A stretch of DNA of 64,000 nucleotides from Sclerotiophoma versabilis (lineage: Eukaryota > Ascomycota > Dothideomycetes > Pleosporales > Didymellaceae), in the NCBI GenBank assembly GCA_012274445.1, contig JAAROD010000069.1:186001-250000 (forward strand), written 5' to 3'. Shown here piece by piece: positions 46,772 through 59,818 of this stretch (position 1 is its first letter; each line of letters starts with the position of its first letter). The notes under the pieces are model-generated. The model searched no databases and was not told the DNA's origin. It was given only the letters and a program-made list of their open reading frames with translations. The position numbers and the translations under genes were made by a program.

Positions 46772-49700
46772 GTGAATGCTCTCCGTGACGGGTCTGCGTT
46801 GGTGTTCTCCGTTGGAAATTTCGTCCGCTGGATTGCCTGTCAAACTGCGCAATGCGAATTCAGGTCGTGATTGGCTTTTTGTGTCGCTTTCGCTCTTCTC
46901 TCTAAACTCGTATATCTATGCTGACTTGATTGATAGTCAATTGAGTGGATTGAGCTCGAAGCTGAACTGCCCTAATCAACGCAAAATACTTGCAGGTGCG
47001 CTCGCTCCCAATACCAACTTGACGACACCCTTGAAGTCAGACAACATTCTTGATATCCCCTTCTCCACCCCCTCGTCCGCTCAGAGCTCAGAACGGTTTC
47101 TCAACCCCCCAGCCACATGACAGGAAAGAACAAACGACGCAGGTGCAACGCCCACACTATCGCCATCCCAAGCCTGCTGTCATCGTGGCCATCTCCGTGC
47201 TGCCTGATAAGCGAGGTCCATTAAACACAGCTTTTCTTTCAGAACTGTGCTGTGCTGTCCGTCTGTGCAACATCGTCACCGCTACATCCCGAGCATGCAC
47301 ATATCTCACCCACGAATTCAGCTTGCTGCGTAAAGCAAGGTCCTGTGTGACGTAGCATCAACCGTCCTGCTGGGACGATATTTTCTCCGATGCAGAGTCG
47401 TTTTTTGAGCAGTGGCATGATCCGACACAATGGGCGGTGAAGCATGCGTCGTTCGGCCCGCGCCGTAGCCTTCTGTCTGGGACGACACTCCGGTTGGTCC
47501 AGGAGCAGCGACGCACGTCGCACTGCCAGCCCGCCTTGCACCCGTAAGCTTGCGGTATCGCTCGCACGCTCAGATCCATCCCATGCATAGACTGCAGCGC
47601 TGAATCTGTCACAATCCAGCGGGTGTGCATACTCTGGAGAAAAAAACCATGTTCTGGCCACTCGTCGTTCCCACTGTCTCGATCCGTTCCCCATTGTTCG
47701 GTCTCGGTCCTGCAGGTCTGCGGTGCGTAGCGGCCCTAGCAGTTTACAACCTCAACGGCGCCGGCAGACAGTTCGTTTGCGATGGTGGAAAATACGCTAG
47801 CATTGGCGATCGAGTTTAATCAACGACAAGCTGCATTTCCTGCACTGTTGGTCGTGTGCATGTCATCGGCTGTGATTTCTCATTGACTCTTGTCCGTAGT
47901 TCCACGATCGCGATAGTCAAACTCTGACCTCAAAATGAAGTCTCAGGCTCCACTGCAATTCAATTAGCGCACGCTCAGACAAATCAGATGGCGGTGTGGC
48001 AGTCTGCCCCTACCTGACTGACTGCCCAGGCAGGCGAAGGTTCTTCACCATTATGTAGCGACTGTTTTGTTTCCTGCAATAGTACTGGCGGGGTTCTGCG
48101 TTGGTATATTGACTTTGAATCTAGATTTCATCGATACAGGAATAGTTGGTGACTGCCGATGTGGAACTGACCGCGCACGTTAGCGACTTGTCTGCATGAA
48201 CTACTGCTGCCCTAGCCGGAGGTTAGAGGCTCCCATATTATCCGAATGCGACGGCTGCAGCAGAGTCTTCGGTTTCGCTGAGACTTTGTTCCCCGCAACT
48301 GTCCAGATACACCCTCAACCCATGATTCTCTTCACGAAGCCACCTTTTGTCCAATCGGTCCCTGGCGCAATGACCTCGTATGTGTAGGCGATTTGGACCA
48401 TCCTCCATCGATTAGGCATAAGGAAGCAATAGACCGGGGTGGGCGATGCGTTGCGCCGGAGCTCGAATGTGTAGTTGTAACTAGGGGAGAGTAAGTCAGC
48501 CTCTTGAGTATATTGCTCCTGAATTCCTTTCTAAAGTTCTGCCACAGCATTGGTTGACAAGACCAGGGCTGATGAGGAGATGCCGAGCAACCTCTGTGCT
48601 TTTTTCGCACAACACCCTTTCCGTAGCCCTCGGCCCTTTGCACCCCAACGAGGATACGCACTGCGAATGTCTTGGACAAATACGAATCCTCGATTGTATA
48701 AAGTGGTGTCGAGTGACATCCACGACTCTGCACAATGGCGATGCTGAGATGTTCTGCGAAGCGATCTGGGAGATATCGAGCGATGGTATGGTAGTCAAGT
48801 GTTTCCGTTGATGCCAGGGTGCAAACTGTACACATACTTGCATGATACGCACTCGCGCCTGCAGTGTAGATAGGCGGAGGAGGTTGTGGGTCGATGGCAG
48901 GTGCAGAGCGTCGTGTAGCTGAGGGCCTCGCACGTCAGGCGGAGCATGTTATGCTGTTGATTGGCCAAGTACGCGTCACAAGGCCTGTGATCCGACGTTT
49001 CTCAAAGATCTAATCAAGCTTGGAACGAAAATCGAAACTGCTACAAGTTCATCGCACGTCTCTCTTGGTATAACGACGGCGAAGGTACTCAAGAGCGCCC
49101 TGTAGGAGGCGTGCAGCGACTGCTATATGTCTACAAGTGCTCAAATCAATAGACAGTGGGTCTAGGGTGTCGATGAGCTTCCGGTTGAGGGCTTAACATA
49201 GTTGAATTAGCCAAACCATAATGCATACGAAGGTCGGGAGCTGTCTGTTTCTGCGCCAAAGTAAAACCATGTGTGTGCACCGATCTGTACGGCCGTTGCA
49301 GAATTCTGTTGTCAGGTCTCTTGTGGATTTGTTCGCAAGATAGGACCTTGAAGTGTATGAATGGTGGCCCTCTAGTGGGGAGTCCAGCAGGAAATGAGAG
49401 AATGCCGAACTGGCTCGGTGGATCGTCGTAAGTGTTTAAAGCCTGGCAGCCTCCTGCGCTCATCGCGCATACATAGCGCCAGCCTTTTGCAAGTTAGTGT
49501 TTTTGGGTAGCAATGCAGTGTGATACTCGTCAAGCCTACTTCGTTTGTCTGAAAACTAGTAATTGGACAGTCGCGATTAGCCTGCGCACAGAACGAAGGA
49601 TTCAAAAACTCCGTAGGGCACAAAGTGCGGCTCAATGCATCCGGAGCCCCGACAAGATCAACCTAAAAGGTACAAATTCGATGGTCAACATAACGTCCTG

Positions 49701-51776
49701 TGTGTCCAACTGGCATTGAAGAATTCGAACACAATCTTCATTATACTGATGGCTGGTATGCTGCAGAAAATTAGCAGCTTGCGCTCATATTGCAGCTAAG
49801 TGGCCGTAAAAAAGAGCTTCATTGTACTGCAGAGAGCCGGTTCGTATCCTGAAAAGGAGGTGACAATCTTCCACACTGGGCATACGAGACAGCGCAGCCA
49901 CCAATGGGGTAGCAGCTACTGGCCAAGCCATTTTCATGTCGATAGTAGCTGTTGCAAGCCAGCTTGGGAATGATTTGATTGCCTTGCAAAGATATTGGAC
50001 CGAAAGCTCTTCGTTGTCCGCGCCAAGCTGGCAGATCAGCGCAGTGTGGCTGTGAGGACGAGTTGCAACGGTACACCGCAGTCTTCATGAAATTTATGAT
50101 TCACCCAGGAAGAGTGTCAGCTTCGGGTGGAGTTTTCTCCAAGCACTCATCCCCCATGCACAGACGATCCACACTGCGGTCATGCACCTGCCAGACCAGG
50201 ATTTAGCTCGCCTCTCAAGGAGGTCTGCTTACGCTTTTGACCGAGATCAGGATGGACCACGTCGAGCGAATGTCCCTGGTGGAGCGAAGTGGGTCTCGAG
50301 GAAGCAGGCACTGCAACCCAACATCGTGTGGAGGGCTCCGGACTTTGCGAAGCACAGATATCCATTTTGATGCAGATGGTGCCAGACCACTCACTATCTC
50401 GTTTTGGCGCATGGCGGCAATACATCGGTGGCCAGCGGCAGGTAGATACTGATCTCGATGATTCTACTGGAAACAGCAGAGCGTCCCGCTACACTGCCGA
50501 GCGGCAAGTGTCCCGTATGGGTCACGTCAGCCAATTCGAACCGTACTTGAACAGGTGAACCATAGTGGACTGCGGGAAGCCTTGAGCACCTCCATCATGA
50601 TGTCGAGATACCTTTTCAGTCGCGACAGCCGGTCGATTACTATTGCTTTTTGATCGTTTATTCGGTGATGTCTAGCGCCAGAGCTACTGGTATGAGGTCC
50701 ACTTCTGTAATAAATCAAAACGTAACAGAGCAGTCCACCATGTCAACTTGATACGGTTGAAAGCTTTGTCATTCGCTTTCGTCACCACTAGCGAACGACC
50801 GTCCGGTTCCTGGAGTAACCCCTGTCGAGTTCGCACCAGGAAGTTTCGTCCATGGCCCACAATGGAAGACTTGCATTGGATGTACCCCTCATCGAAGCGC
50901 TAGAAAGGGCTGTGTGGGCTGTGGTCGAGTTTGATTGGAAGGGCGAATTAGGAGTGGAGCAACAAAGAGGAGAGCCCAGTTGGCATCCAATTACGCAGAT
51001 CATCCTAAAGGTATACGTTGACGTGTAACCTGAGGTTAGACCAAACAACGGAGTCGCACAATCGTGCTGGAGGGCTCTTGGATACACAACTTCCTCCTAA
51101 TATTTGCTGTCCAGGCTCAGTAGGGATGTTTGGTCGGAGGAGGAGGCCTGCCAACCCGCTCTCATCTCACCACTGCATGAGCTGCAGCAGTTGAGGTACA
51201 TGGAGTTTTGCCCTGTGTATACTGTCTTGGCCCAGAAGGCAGTAGTGCGTGTTCGAGGCGCTTGGAGCGCGGCCGATGGATGTACGCAAAGGGAACTATA
51301 GTGCCGAGTGGGGGATGACGTGATAAGGCAGGCACATCATGCAGTTGGGAGATGTGTTCAGTCCTTGTAGGTAACAGATGAATGTTTGCGTGAAGTCATG
51401 AAAGGTTGTCGTGAGAAAGAGTTTGATTCTTTGGTACACCAACGCGCTAACGTAGGTCAGGGTCTAGGTAGCGTTGTTTACTTTCCTGGCGTAGAATGTA
51501 GAATTGTTGCTTCCTGCCCTTAACTTAAGTTCCCTTCGCAGTGGTTATGTGAGAGCAACGTAACGCCTGCAGCATTTCCCAAGAATCACTGAGTGGGTTT
51601 CTCATCTGTACCTCACCTCGGCGCAATGATTTCGTATCGCTGAAAGGCGACTAGAGACAGTCTCGAAGCAAAGATCCCATAGAATAGCACCGCCTGATCC
51701 CTGCCCAACTCCTCATCATTCACAGAAGACTTCGCTCGGTCAGCGACCCCAGATGCACTCAGTGTTGAGGTAGATT

Positions 51777-52178
51777 TCATGCGGCGAGTGCACGACCGTA
51801 CTGGCTCGCTGACGGAGGCTGTGATTTTGGATCGGTATATCCGGTGAGCTGGCGCAATGCGATCTCAGCAGCGTCTTCTTTTGCCTGTTCTATACGAGCT
51901 CCGTCGTACCAAAAGCGGGCCGGGTACTGGATGCCGTTGACTACAGCAATGGTCGACCAGGCTGTGCGGCCGCCTATGCGTGCATCAGGAGTGGAGCCCA
52001 TTGACGATAGAAGATCTCTCTTATAAATACCTCGACGATCAGAGATGTCCTGATAAACAATTTCTCCAAGCTTTTCAGCCTGGCAATGTTCTGTAGAATG
52101 GGTTCAGTAAGTCAAAGTGTAAAAAAGAAGGGTCAAGCTACCTCTAAGCCGGTAGGTCCAGGGCTTGACTTGTGCCAT
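51777..52178 (-). CDS. Small stand-alone double-stranded RNA-binding protein
   Basis: Three exons, 52178-52142, 52090-52031 and 51973-51777, encode 97 residues; the introns are 51 and 57 bp, with a CTGA-type branch site and CTACAG acceptor in the first. Splicing joins a helix (TYRLREHCQAEKLGEIVYQD) to a beta section (TAWSTIAVVNGIQYPARFWY) and a final helix (AKEDAAEIALRQLTG). This is the alpha-beta-beta-beta-alpha layout of the dsRNA-binding motif, with the usual KEDAAEIAL pattern in the last helix. No catalytic domain is attached. The protein may bind structured RNA or assist an RNA-silencing enzyme; that is inference. No domain-size frame shows the gene without splicing. Confidence 0.75.
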
Positions 52179-53934
52179 GTTGAATGTTGTCAAGAAGTTT
52201 GAGGCGAAGAAATCTGGAGAAGCAATGACAGGAACGGCGGCTAGAAGGAGTTGTTGAGAAGTGCAGGGAATATTGGTCTGATCTCCAAACTACCGGGCTT
52301 TATATTATGATTTCGACAAGAACGTGGGTTGAACAAAGATGACTTGTCAAGAAGGAGAGCTGGACGGTGACGAACAAATGCGAATACCCGTAGAGTAGGT
52401 CATGCTCCCTCTAACTGAGTGTCAGATAGGATGCAATAAGATGTGGGAAGCCGCGCCCGACTGTGAGGTTCCGACGCTCCAATTATGTTTTTTTGCATCA
52501 GACCCGGTACTCTGGCACCAAAGTTGGGCCATCTGGTTCTAAGCGGGCCGAGAATAGGCCTCACGGCAAAGACACGGATTATTAACCCTTTCATATGAGA
52601 GACCACTCATGGCGAGACTCGTTGGTACCTGAGAAGGCTGAACTGTCGCAAAGACTACTGTATGCACCGCGATGTGCTATATATGTTTGATGGCTACGCA
52701 TGGCGGATTTGGAGAATTGAAGGCTGAATCTTCCGCTCAAGAAACGTTTTCGTACCCACATACTGCAAGACATCATCTAGTGTCAAGCGAGCCAGCTCAC
52801 CGTGCGCTTCAGGCGAGCATTGAGACCTTGCCTGCACCCTAGGCAGGATTTGCAGCTGTGATATCATTAGCGAAATATGCGAAAACATCGAAGAGCCTTG
52901 ACCTCAATCCTTGCTACGGATCGTGAGGCGGTGGAGAGGGCGTAAGCACAAAGGAAGGCAATTGAGCCCAATGTTTGCTAGCGAGTTAGTGCGCACTACC
53001 ATAGTGGAGTCACTCGTTTGCAATGCTGTCTTGGCATGCACTTCCTGGAGTGGCGGTATCATAATCACATGGCCAGAAACAAATGCACGGGTACCTACCG
53101 TTGTACCCTTTGTGCCACAACAATAGGGCCAGATGATAGCACAACGATTGTGAACCATTTTCAGCGCTGCCAACAGCAACGGGACGGGCTTGTGAAACTT
53201 ACTTCTTGCAGTTGTAGGCTTTGAGTGGAATATATGACCAAACAAGAGTGATTGAGTTCATTATTGAGTGTATAACGCTCGTCGTTATTCGTACCAAAAG
53301 TGAGAATTGTGGCATGTTCTGCGTCCAATACCCATTGGCGAGGGCCAAATGTACCAAGTGCTGTGCGTTCCAAGCTTCCAAGGGGAAGACCAGTCCAATA
53401 AAGTAAACCTTGTGAGACCACCATGCATGATGGAGTCTCCAAACTCCGGCCAAATGCATGAGACCAAGCTCACATGTACTACTAACGACACGAGGATAGC
53501 GGCAAGCTGCATCCCCACAAGTCCAACAGAACAGGTCTGACAGTGGAAAGAAAATCATGTACGAAACAAAGCTGTCGTCTACCGAACAAGCGGGTCTCCC
53601 GCCAGCGGGGCAGGCCCCCCCAACAATCAAACATTATATCCAGCAAGGAAGTGCTAAGCTTGTACGGAGGTACGGCGTAACGCTGACGGTTGTTTACTTG
53701 AACTCCCGCCGCGGGTGTTTCGACTGAACATCTCATCGATAAGCCGTTTGGGACCGATATATTCCATGTTCATCCTCAGCGAAGCGCTTCGAATGAGCGG
53801 GATGTGTAATTGGGCACTCTGCTTTGCAGAGAATCGGCGCTTGATGCAATCGTCTACAAGAGCCATGAGGCCGGTGGCAACAATAACACTGTGCTTGTTG
53901 TTAGGTTGTGTCTCAGCGGTGTACTGTGCTTCAC
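52179..53934. other. Intergenic region
   Basis: No gene is supported in 1.8 kb. Several open frames of 60-143 codons exist on both strands but overlap one another and show no domain. Confidence 0.45.
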
Positions 53935-55083
53935 TTACTCTGCAATGTCCGAGTCGGAGCGCAAGACCTTGTCATCGGTGATGCGCAAGTAGCTTGGGGG
54001 AACCCATCCTCCACGTGCTGCCTCCTCACGCGCCTCGGCCTGTGTCAATCGAACGGGGCAGATATGGGCCAAGGGCTCTTTTTCGTTCTCGTCACGGACT
54101 AGATAGTATGAAACAGTCTCCTGGTCACGTTCCTTCTTGACGATACGTTTCCACGAGTAGTCACTACCCCAGTACTCAAAGGCATACTTCTTGTTCGACT
54201 TGGCACCTCTCCTCTTGACCTCCATGTGTGCGTAGTTGGAGAACTCGAGTTTGAGGGTGTTGGTAGGCAACAGCGCACGACCCTTGAAGTAACCTGCATT
54301 CTTGGGGCGTGGGTCTTCATTCTCTTCGTCGTCGTCTTCTTCTTCTTCTACGTGACCCCGCACCGACTCGTACCCAGAGTCTGAGCGCTGAAGGCCGGCC
54401 GCGGTTGAAGGGCGAGATTCAGACTTGTGGACTAGACTGGCAAGGGCTGTACTTGCGCGTTGTAACACCGGCGGCTTCTCTTGAGGCGGCTTCTGGTACT
54501 TTCGTATCGAGTGGCATACTTCCCGTCCCGATTCTCGACAGTAGCGGCGCAAAGAGAAATCACGAGTCCGCAGGTCTTGCATACGCAGGTGATACAGAGT
54601 GTAGTTCTGCTTCTTGTGGCGCCGTTCCTCCACCTGTGTGTCGATTCTCAAGTTCATATTTCCATCTATTGTTGCATCGTCATGGCGTATTGATATGCGC
54701 TTGGAGGTAGGGAACAATTCAGCGAAGTCGCGGGGCGTCGTGGGTATGGCGTCGGTTGGCAGCGGATCGTGATGGTAGTGTGGTACGTCGTACTCTGGCA
54801 TATCATCTGCGTCATCGTCGAGATCTTCATCTGAGGTGGAGACGTAGGTGTCGACCGAACCACGCGCTGGCTGCAACGCGTGTTTGTTGCCATCATCCTC
54901 GCTCGCAAAGTAATCTCGTCGGCCCTCTACTCGTGCATAGCACGTCTCGCTATGCGCCAGAGATGGCCGCCTGTCGCTGTACTCAGTCGGTGCGGTCTCA
55001 TACGAGTGGTCGCTGTCGGCACTGCGACCAGAGTGCGTGCTATTGCTCGACTGGTGTTGTCGCCAGTGTACGTTTCGCGACAT
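53935..55083 (-). CDS. Conserved-looking hypothetical protein
   Basis: A single exon encodes 382 residues from the ATG at 55083; the frame continues upstream without another ATG. The N-terminal 130 residues are Ser/Asp/His-rich and probably disordered. From about residue 140 the chain looks structured: RIDTQVEERRHKKQNYTLYH, then LRTRDFSLRRYCRESGREVC, a short Ser-rich linker with an acidic run, and a beta-rich block (LKLEFSNYAHMEVKRRG, KKYAFEYWGSDYSWKR, VSYYLVRDE). It ends GGWVPPSYLRITDD. I do not recognise a named family. The basic-aromatic character suggests a cytoplasmic or nuclear protein. Confidence 0.8.
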   Translation of the reverse strand: MSRNVHWRQHQSSNSTHSGRSADSDHSYETAPTEYSDRRPSLAHSETCYARVEGRRDYFASEDDGNKHALQPARGSVDTYVSTSDEDLDDDADDMPEYDVPHYHHDPLPTDAIPTTPRDFAELFPTSKRISIRHDDATIDGNMNLRIDTQVEERRHKKQNYTLYHLRMQDLRTRDFSLRRYCRESGREVCHSIRKYQKPPQEKPPVLQRASTALASLVHKSESRPSTAAGLQRSDSGYESVRGHVEEEEDDDEENEDPRPKNAGYFKGRALLPTNTLKLEFSNYAHMEVKRRGAKSNKKYAFEYWGSDYSWKRIVKKERDQETVSYYLVRDENEKEPLAHICPVRLTQAEAREEAARGGWVPPSYLRITDDKVLRSDSDIAE

Positions 55084-58000
55084 GATGGGTTGGTGCGGGT
55101 ATTCGGAACAATGGAATGAATAGAAAGACTCCTTGTCAATGCGGAACAAGATGCTTATCGAGCACGCGCAGCCATGTATCGCACAGCGTTATGTATATGT
55201 GAGACTGCCTAGAATAAAGCAGGCGCAGCAATCAGAGACAGCGCACGGAAGCGTGACCTGGCATGCGGACGCAGGGACCGAATGGGATTGACAGGAATCG
55301 AGGCTTTGCGTAGGCATGCAACGATAATAAAGGCGCAGCAATACGGCGTGGGGTGTTGTTGTCGCGGCCGCCTGGAGGGACTTGCTGAAGGGTCGTTGCG
55401 GGCGATCCTTCAAGCATCGCGATCGCTGCCAGCGAAGATGCCTGCATCTTAATGCATCCACTGCAACCTCCTTCTCCTTGGCCTGCACGACGATGCACAC
55501 TGCAGCGAATCCGCGACGCAGGGCGGCGCCGTCGTGTGAAGGCCAGACCCGCTGACTTGCCCGGTTTTACCAGCCTCCCTTGCGGCTAGCGAATCATCCA
55601 CGGCCAGCCAGCCGCCAGATTCATCAGCTTGTCACTTCGCGCAACGCTCAGCACACCCCTTCGCAGCCTGTGGGAGCAGCATTGCCTGTGACTGCAGAGC
55701 GTACAGTAGCCGTGCGGCTGCAATAAGTGCTCACTCAGCCGTGTACAATGAGTGGTGCTCTGCGACATCAACTGCCTCAGCGAACAACGACACCGCCTTA
55801 TCCGCCAGGCTCCCCAGTCCATCGTCCGGTACGAACTGCGCAAGGCGGCACGCCAGACAGCGGGACGACGCTCCCATGGCTGATCAGTTCCACGTGCCCG
55901 CGGTCCCTTTTCGTTTTCGACGGGCCATCCCGGCAATCAGCAGACAATGAGCAGACTGTCGTCAATTTCGTGGAGCGAGCCCGAGTGACATTCCAAGCCC
56001 AGCACTCCACTGTGACGACATGTGTTGCTGGCGATGCCCCTCTCTGCCATCATCGGAATTATGCAGCAGCATCTATCGAGCGGTAGGGCTGTTTGTGGCT
56101 GCCCTCCAACGCTGGGGCTAGAACCGGACTTTCGCCCCCTTTCAGCGCTGTCATTCTCGCAATGACTGGACAGAATCTCAACGGTTCGTCATCTGGTGAC
56201 GCCAGCATCTGATGCTCAGTTCTATCACAAGCAGCCAAGGTTTCTGGAAATTCGGTGGCGTTCGCTGAACACACCGATATGCACGTGACCACTATCAACA
56301 TCGAACTTTGACGACTGCAACTCCACTATTCCAACAGCTTGGTACTACGAGTCATTCGAACGTATTTCCCCTGACGCTCAATCTGAAATCCACCGTGATC
56401 CACATCCCAGAACTGTCTCATTGTGCATGTTGTTGAGCCAATCAAGGGCAGGTACGTGTTGGCCAAATGGACCGCAGCCACGACCACATCGATGTGCACC
56501 CTCGTATCTCAACCTACAAACCCCAGACTAGCAGAAGCGCTCTGTGGGAACACGTTCACCCAGCACTATGGACACATAGTTCGGTTCGAAGCTGCAACTT
56601 CGTCATCCAATGTATTTAACCCTCTCCCGCGGACCTTCCGCCTCTCCCCGCCTCATCTTTGCCTCTTCGAACCATCCAGAGCCTGTATGATGAGCTGCGG
56701 ATGCATGAGAGCGTATTGAAGTTCGTATCAGCCAAAGCTGCCGAGAGCCTTACAAGACGACACCTTGCAGGCAGGCACTGATTGATCGATACCCACCAAA
56801 CATCGCTGGACGATTAGACACTGCATTCGACGTCACCCCTGGAATGTGTACCCATTACTCAATTCGAACCACTGATGTTACCCCGCGCTTGCTCGCCTCG
56901 CACGCTTATGCTGTGTAGATGCCCAAGGCCAGCCTCCACCTTGCCTGCGAGATTTTCTGTCAAAGGGATTATCCTCTGGCGCACTGCAAGGTAAGCGGTA
57001 GGCACCGATGAGCGAACACTATGAGGCGCTTGAGAAGTGGAGTGCAGAGAAGATGCCCTTACCCGACAGCCCCGCTTCACTGTTCACTACGTATCTGGCG
57101 CTTACGGACATGCAAGTGCAAAGCAAGAGGGCAGTATATTTGCCACTTAATCATCCGATCGCCGAAGGGGGTCGGACAAGAAGCCCAATATACTCAAACT
57201 TCAGGCCTCAGTGAAGTGTGAGGAAGGCTAAGTGATCCGTATTCGACATGTAAACTCAGTGGAAGGAGCCCCGTGGCGAGGCCAGTAGTCTCGTACACCG
57301 GGGGCATACATCAGTGACTAGGAGTTTCGTCACGACGTCGACATTGACCATGGTGAATCGAACAGAAAGCTTTTTTCTTTGGCGTTGTCGTAGACTGTTC
57401 TTCTCTTCAGTCACTTCTTACGCTATATGCATGCGAGTCAGCGCTCTGCGTTATTTTAAGTTCGGCATGTGTACTTGGTAGAATGCTATTGAACTTATCC
57501 ATAGCGCGCCTTCATACCGTCAAACGACCGTCCAACCCACTGCTATCTGCACTTACGATCGGACCTTCTGATCCTTGACCTCTTATGCAGGAACCACCAC
57601 TCGTGCAACGATCAGCCTGGTATGGAGACTGCTGGAGTGGAGACATAGCTCGTTGAGGCTCAGCCTTACGCCTGTCAATGACTCGAGACTAAAGCGCCTT
57701 GGGGAGATCAAGCGTCCAGGTGATATCCACTCTTCTCTGTCTTCGAGGGCATCAACAGCTGGCGTATGGGTGCGAACAACGATCACGGAGGGCAAGAGTT
57801 GGTTCAGTTAGTATGTGGGCACCACAAGGGTAAGTTACCTTACTGACGACAGGCACTGAGGCTGCGGCAGTAGTACTTCGAGCGACAGCAGTTGCCACTT
57901 GTGAATTGCTGGTGGCATTCAGATCTAAGCATCCTAGCCATTGTCAGGACTCAGCTCCGGCCCACTAGGCCAAGACAACCAAAAGGTATCAATGTTCACT

Positions 58001-58317
58001 CAGATAAGTGAACAGGCCGGAACAGTACGTATATCGTCAGCCAGCAGCCACTGGCCTGACAGCCATTATGGGGGTTCACCAAATAATGAGCATGAGTGGC
58101 ACAAGATCAAGCAGAGAGGAGGGCAACCGTTGGCGAATTCATCAATATCATTGTCTCGTTATGTAGACACAATGGCTTTACTCCGTCCCAGCCACTGTCG
58201 TGTATCCGTGGGTCGTTCTGACACTATAGCCATACTAGCTCCCGCTCACTTTTGTGTTCGAAACTTTTCAATCCATTGTCCGAAATGCTTTTATCCGCCT
58301 TATGTCCGAGCAAGCAT
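55084..58317. other. Gene-poor region
   Basis: No gene is supported in 3.2 kb. The left end contains the promoter of the hypothetical gene at 53935-55083. Open frames (for example 55586-55936 and 55727-56086) overlap on opposite strands and have no domain. One AAGCTTTTTT occurs near 57369. Confidence 0.45.
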
Positions 58318-59030
58318 CTAAGCAAGCTGACCGCAGTCGGAGATGACGATCTTGGCCTTGGTGGCACCGCTGGAGGAGCCGTAGGACTCGACCTTCCTAA
58401 CAACGTCCATGCCGTCGACGACGGAGCCGAAGACGACGTGCTTGCCGTCCAACCACGAGGTCTTCTCAGTGCAAATGAAGAACTGGGAGCCGTTGCTAAG
58501 TAAATGTTAGCGCTGGTCAGTCGCGATGGAGGGTGTGCCATTTACGTGTTGGGGCCGGCGTTGGCCATGGAAAGAATACCGGGGCCAGTGTGCTTCAGGG
58601 TGAAGTTCTCGTCCCTGAACTTCTCGCCGTAGATGGACTCACCACCGGTACCCTGTCGGCTGTTAGCTTGATGCTCGAGCGTGTGGAACAAGGCATTGGG
58701 ATACTCACGTTGCCGGCAGTGAAGTCACCACCCTGGAGCATGAACTGGGGGATGACGCGGTGGAAGGAGGCACCCTTGAAGTGGAGAGGCTTGCCGCTGC
58801 GGCCGGTACCCTTCTCACCAGTGCAGAGAGCGCGGAAGTTCTCAGCGGTCTACCAATCGATCTGTCAGCTATCGTCCCGGACCAGTTGCCATCTTTTTTC
58901 TCATGGCGGGGTACCATGGGAAGCAGCGAGAACTTACGTTGGGAACAACATCACCACGGAGCTCCATAACGATACGGCCGAGAGGCGAACCGTTAGCGGT
59001 GATGTCGAAAAAGACCTGGGACTTAGACAT
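58318..59030 (-). CDS. CPR1: Cyclophilin A, peptidyl-prolyl cis-trans isomerase
   Basis: Four exons, 59030-58938, 58849-58709, 58652-58546 and 58495-58318, encode 172 residues; introns are 88, 56 and 50 bp. The cyclophilin core is complete: VFFDITANGSPLGRIVMEL, TAENFRALCTGEKG, the catalytic [40 protein letters not shown] and WLDGKHVVFG. The arginine and phenylalanine of FHR and the tryptophan of the SWLDGKHV segment form the active site and cyclosporin A pocket. The product is cytosolic, speeds proline isomerisation, and mediates cyclosporin inhibition of calcineurin. It ends CGQLA, with no retention or targeting signal. Confidence 0.96.
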
Positions 59031-59818
59031 TGTGATAGGTGTTGGTGTTGTAGGTGTTGAGTTGGTGAGAGAGTGATGGGGCAAACAAAGCTCAATGAGG
59101 GGTACTCTAGGGTTTTATACCCTTGCGTTTGCTGATGCACGAAACAGAGGCAAGAGCTCTCGCCCATGTGGAGTACCTGTGCATCATTGGTCCCGATTTT
59201 TCTCGAAGCTCTGCTGAAAGGAGCTTGGCCACTGGTGAGGGGCAATTACCCCTCCACAGCCACACGCGTCGTCGGAGCAACTCATCCACGCGCGAAACTG
59301 ACATCTTCCGTCGTCATGGTACGCTTCACTGATGGCTTAGTGATTCTAGAAACGGTTGGGTTTCACTACGAACGTGATACAGCTTTCATGCCGCAGTGGA
59401 TGAGTTTACAGAACGAGGAAGCTACACAATATCCTGCGCTAGCCGAAATCAGCGTAGCGCTAAGACCCCCTCGGCCCACCTTTCTTCAGCTTCACTCTGC
59501 AATCTTCAAGCGCCCCATCACCGTCGACGGTCGCAATCGACTATCAGCTCAGTCTCATACTGCACCAGGCAAAGGTTCTTGAAGAACAATAAGAGTTGGA
59601 TCCATTCTTAACAACAGCTCATCGAAAAATAGTTTCAATTTTCCTCCCAGCAGCCCTATGGCACGGGTGGATGGTATATGCAGCTGCCACTATTAATACT
59701 CGACTGACACACCCGTCGGAATTTACAAACAAGGCTACACCTGTAGCAAACGCCATGCACCTCGTTAAACGGACTCAGCGTCGCTGTCCGGTTTGACAAA
59801 GAAAAGAGCCTCCCACGT
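59031..59818. other. Intergenic region
   Basis: Contains the promoter of the cyclophilin gene on its left and probably the 3' untranslated region of the P450 gene on its right. Short frames only. Confidence 0.5.

Larger units (their letters stand above)
46160..51776. other. Gene-poor region rich in simple repeats
   Basis: No convincing gene was found in 5.6 kb; all frames are short and domain-free. The left 600 bp carries several simple repeats, listed separately. From about 46.8 kb to 51.7 kb the sequence has no visible structure. It could hold very small spliced genes, non-coding transcripts or decayed repeats that cannot be recognised by eye. Confidence 0.45.

Noticed and set aside
49835..49856. 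T-loop-like GGTTCGTATCC on the plus strand
   Set aside because: No matching stem or upstream tRNA arms.
58533..59060. 175-codon open frame on the plus strand
   Set aside because: Antisense shadow of the cyclophilin exons and introns.
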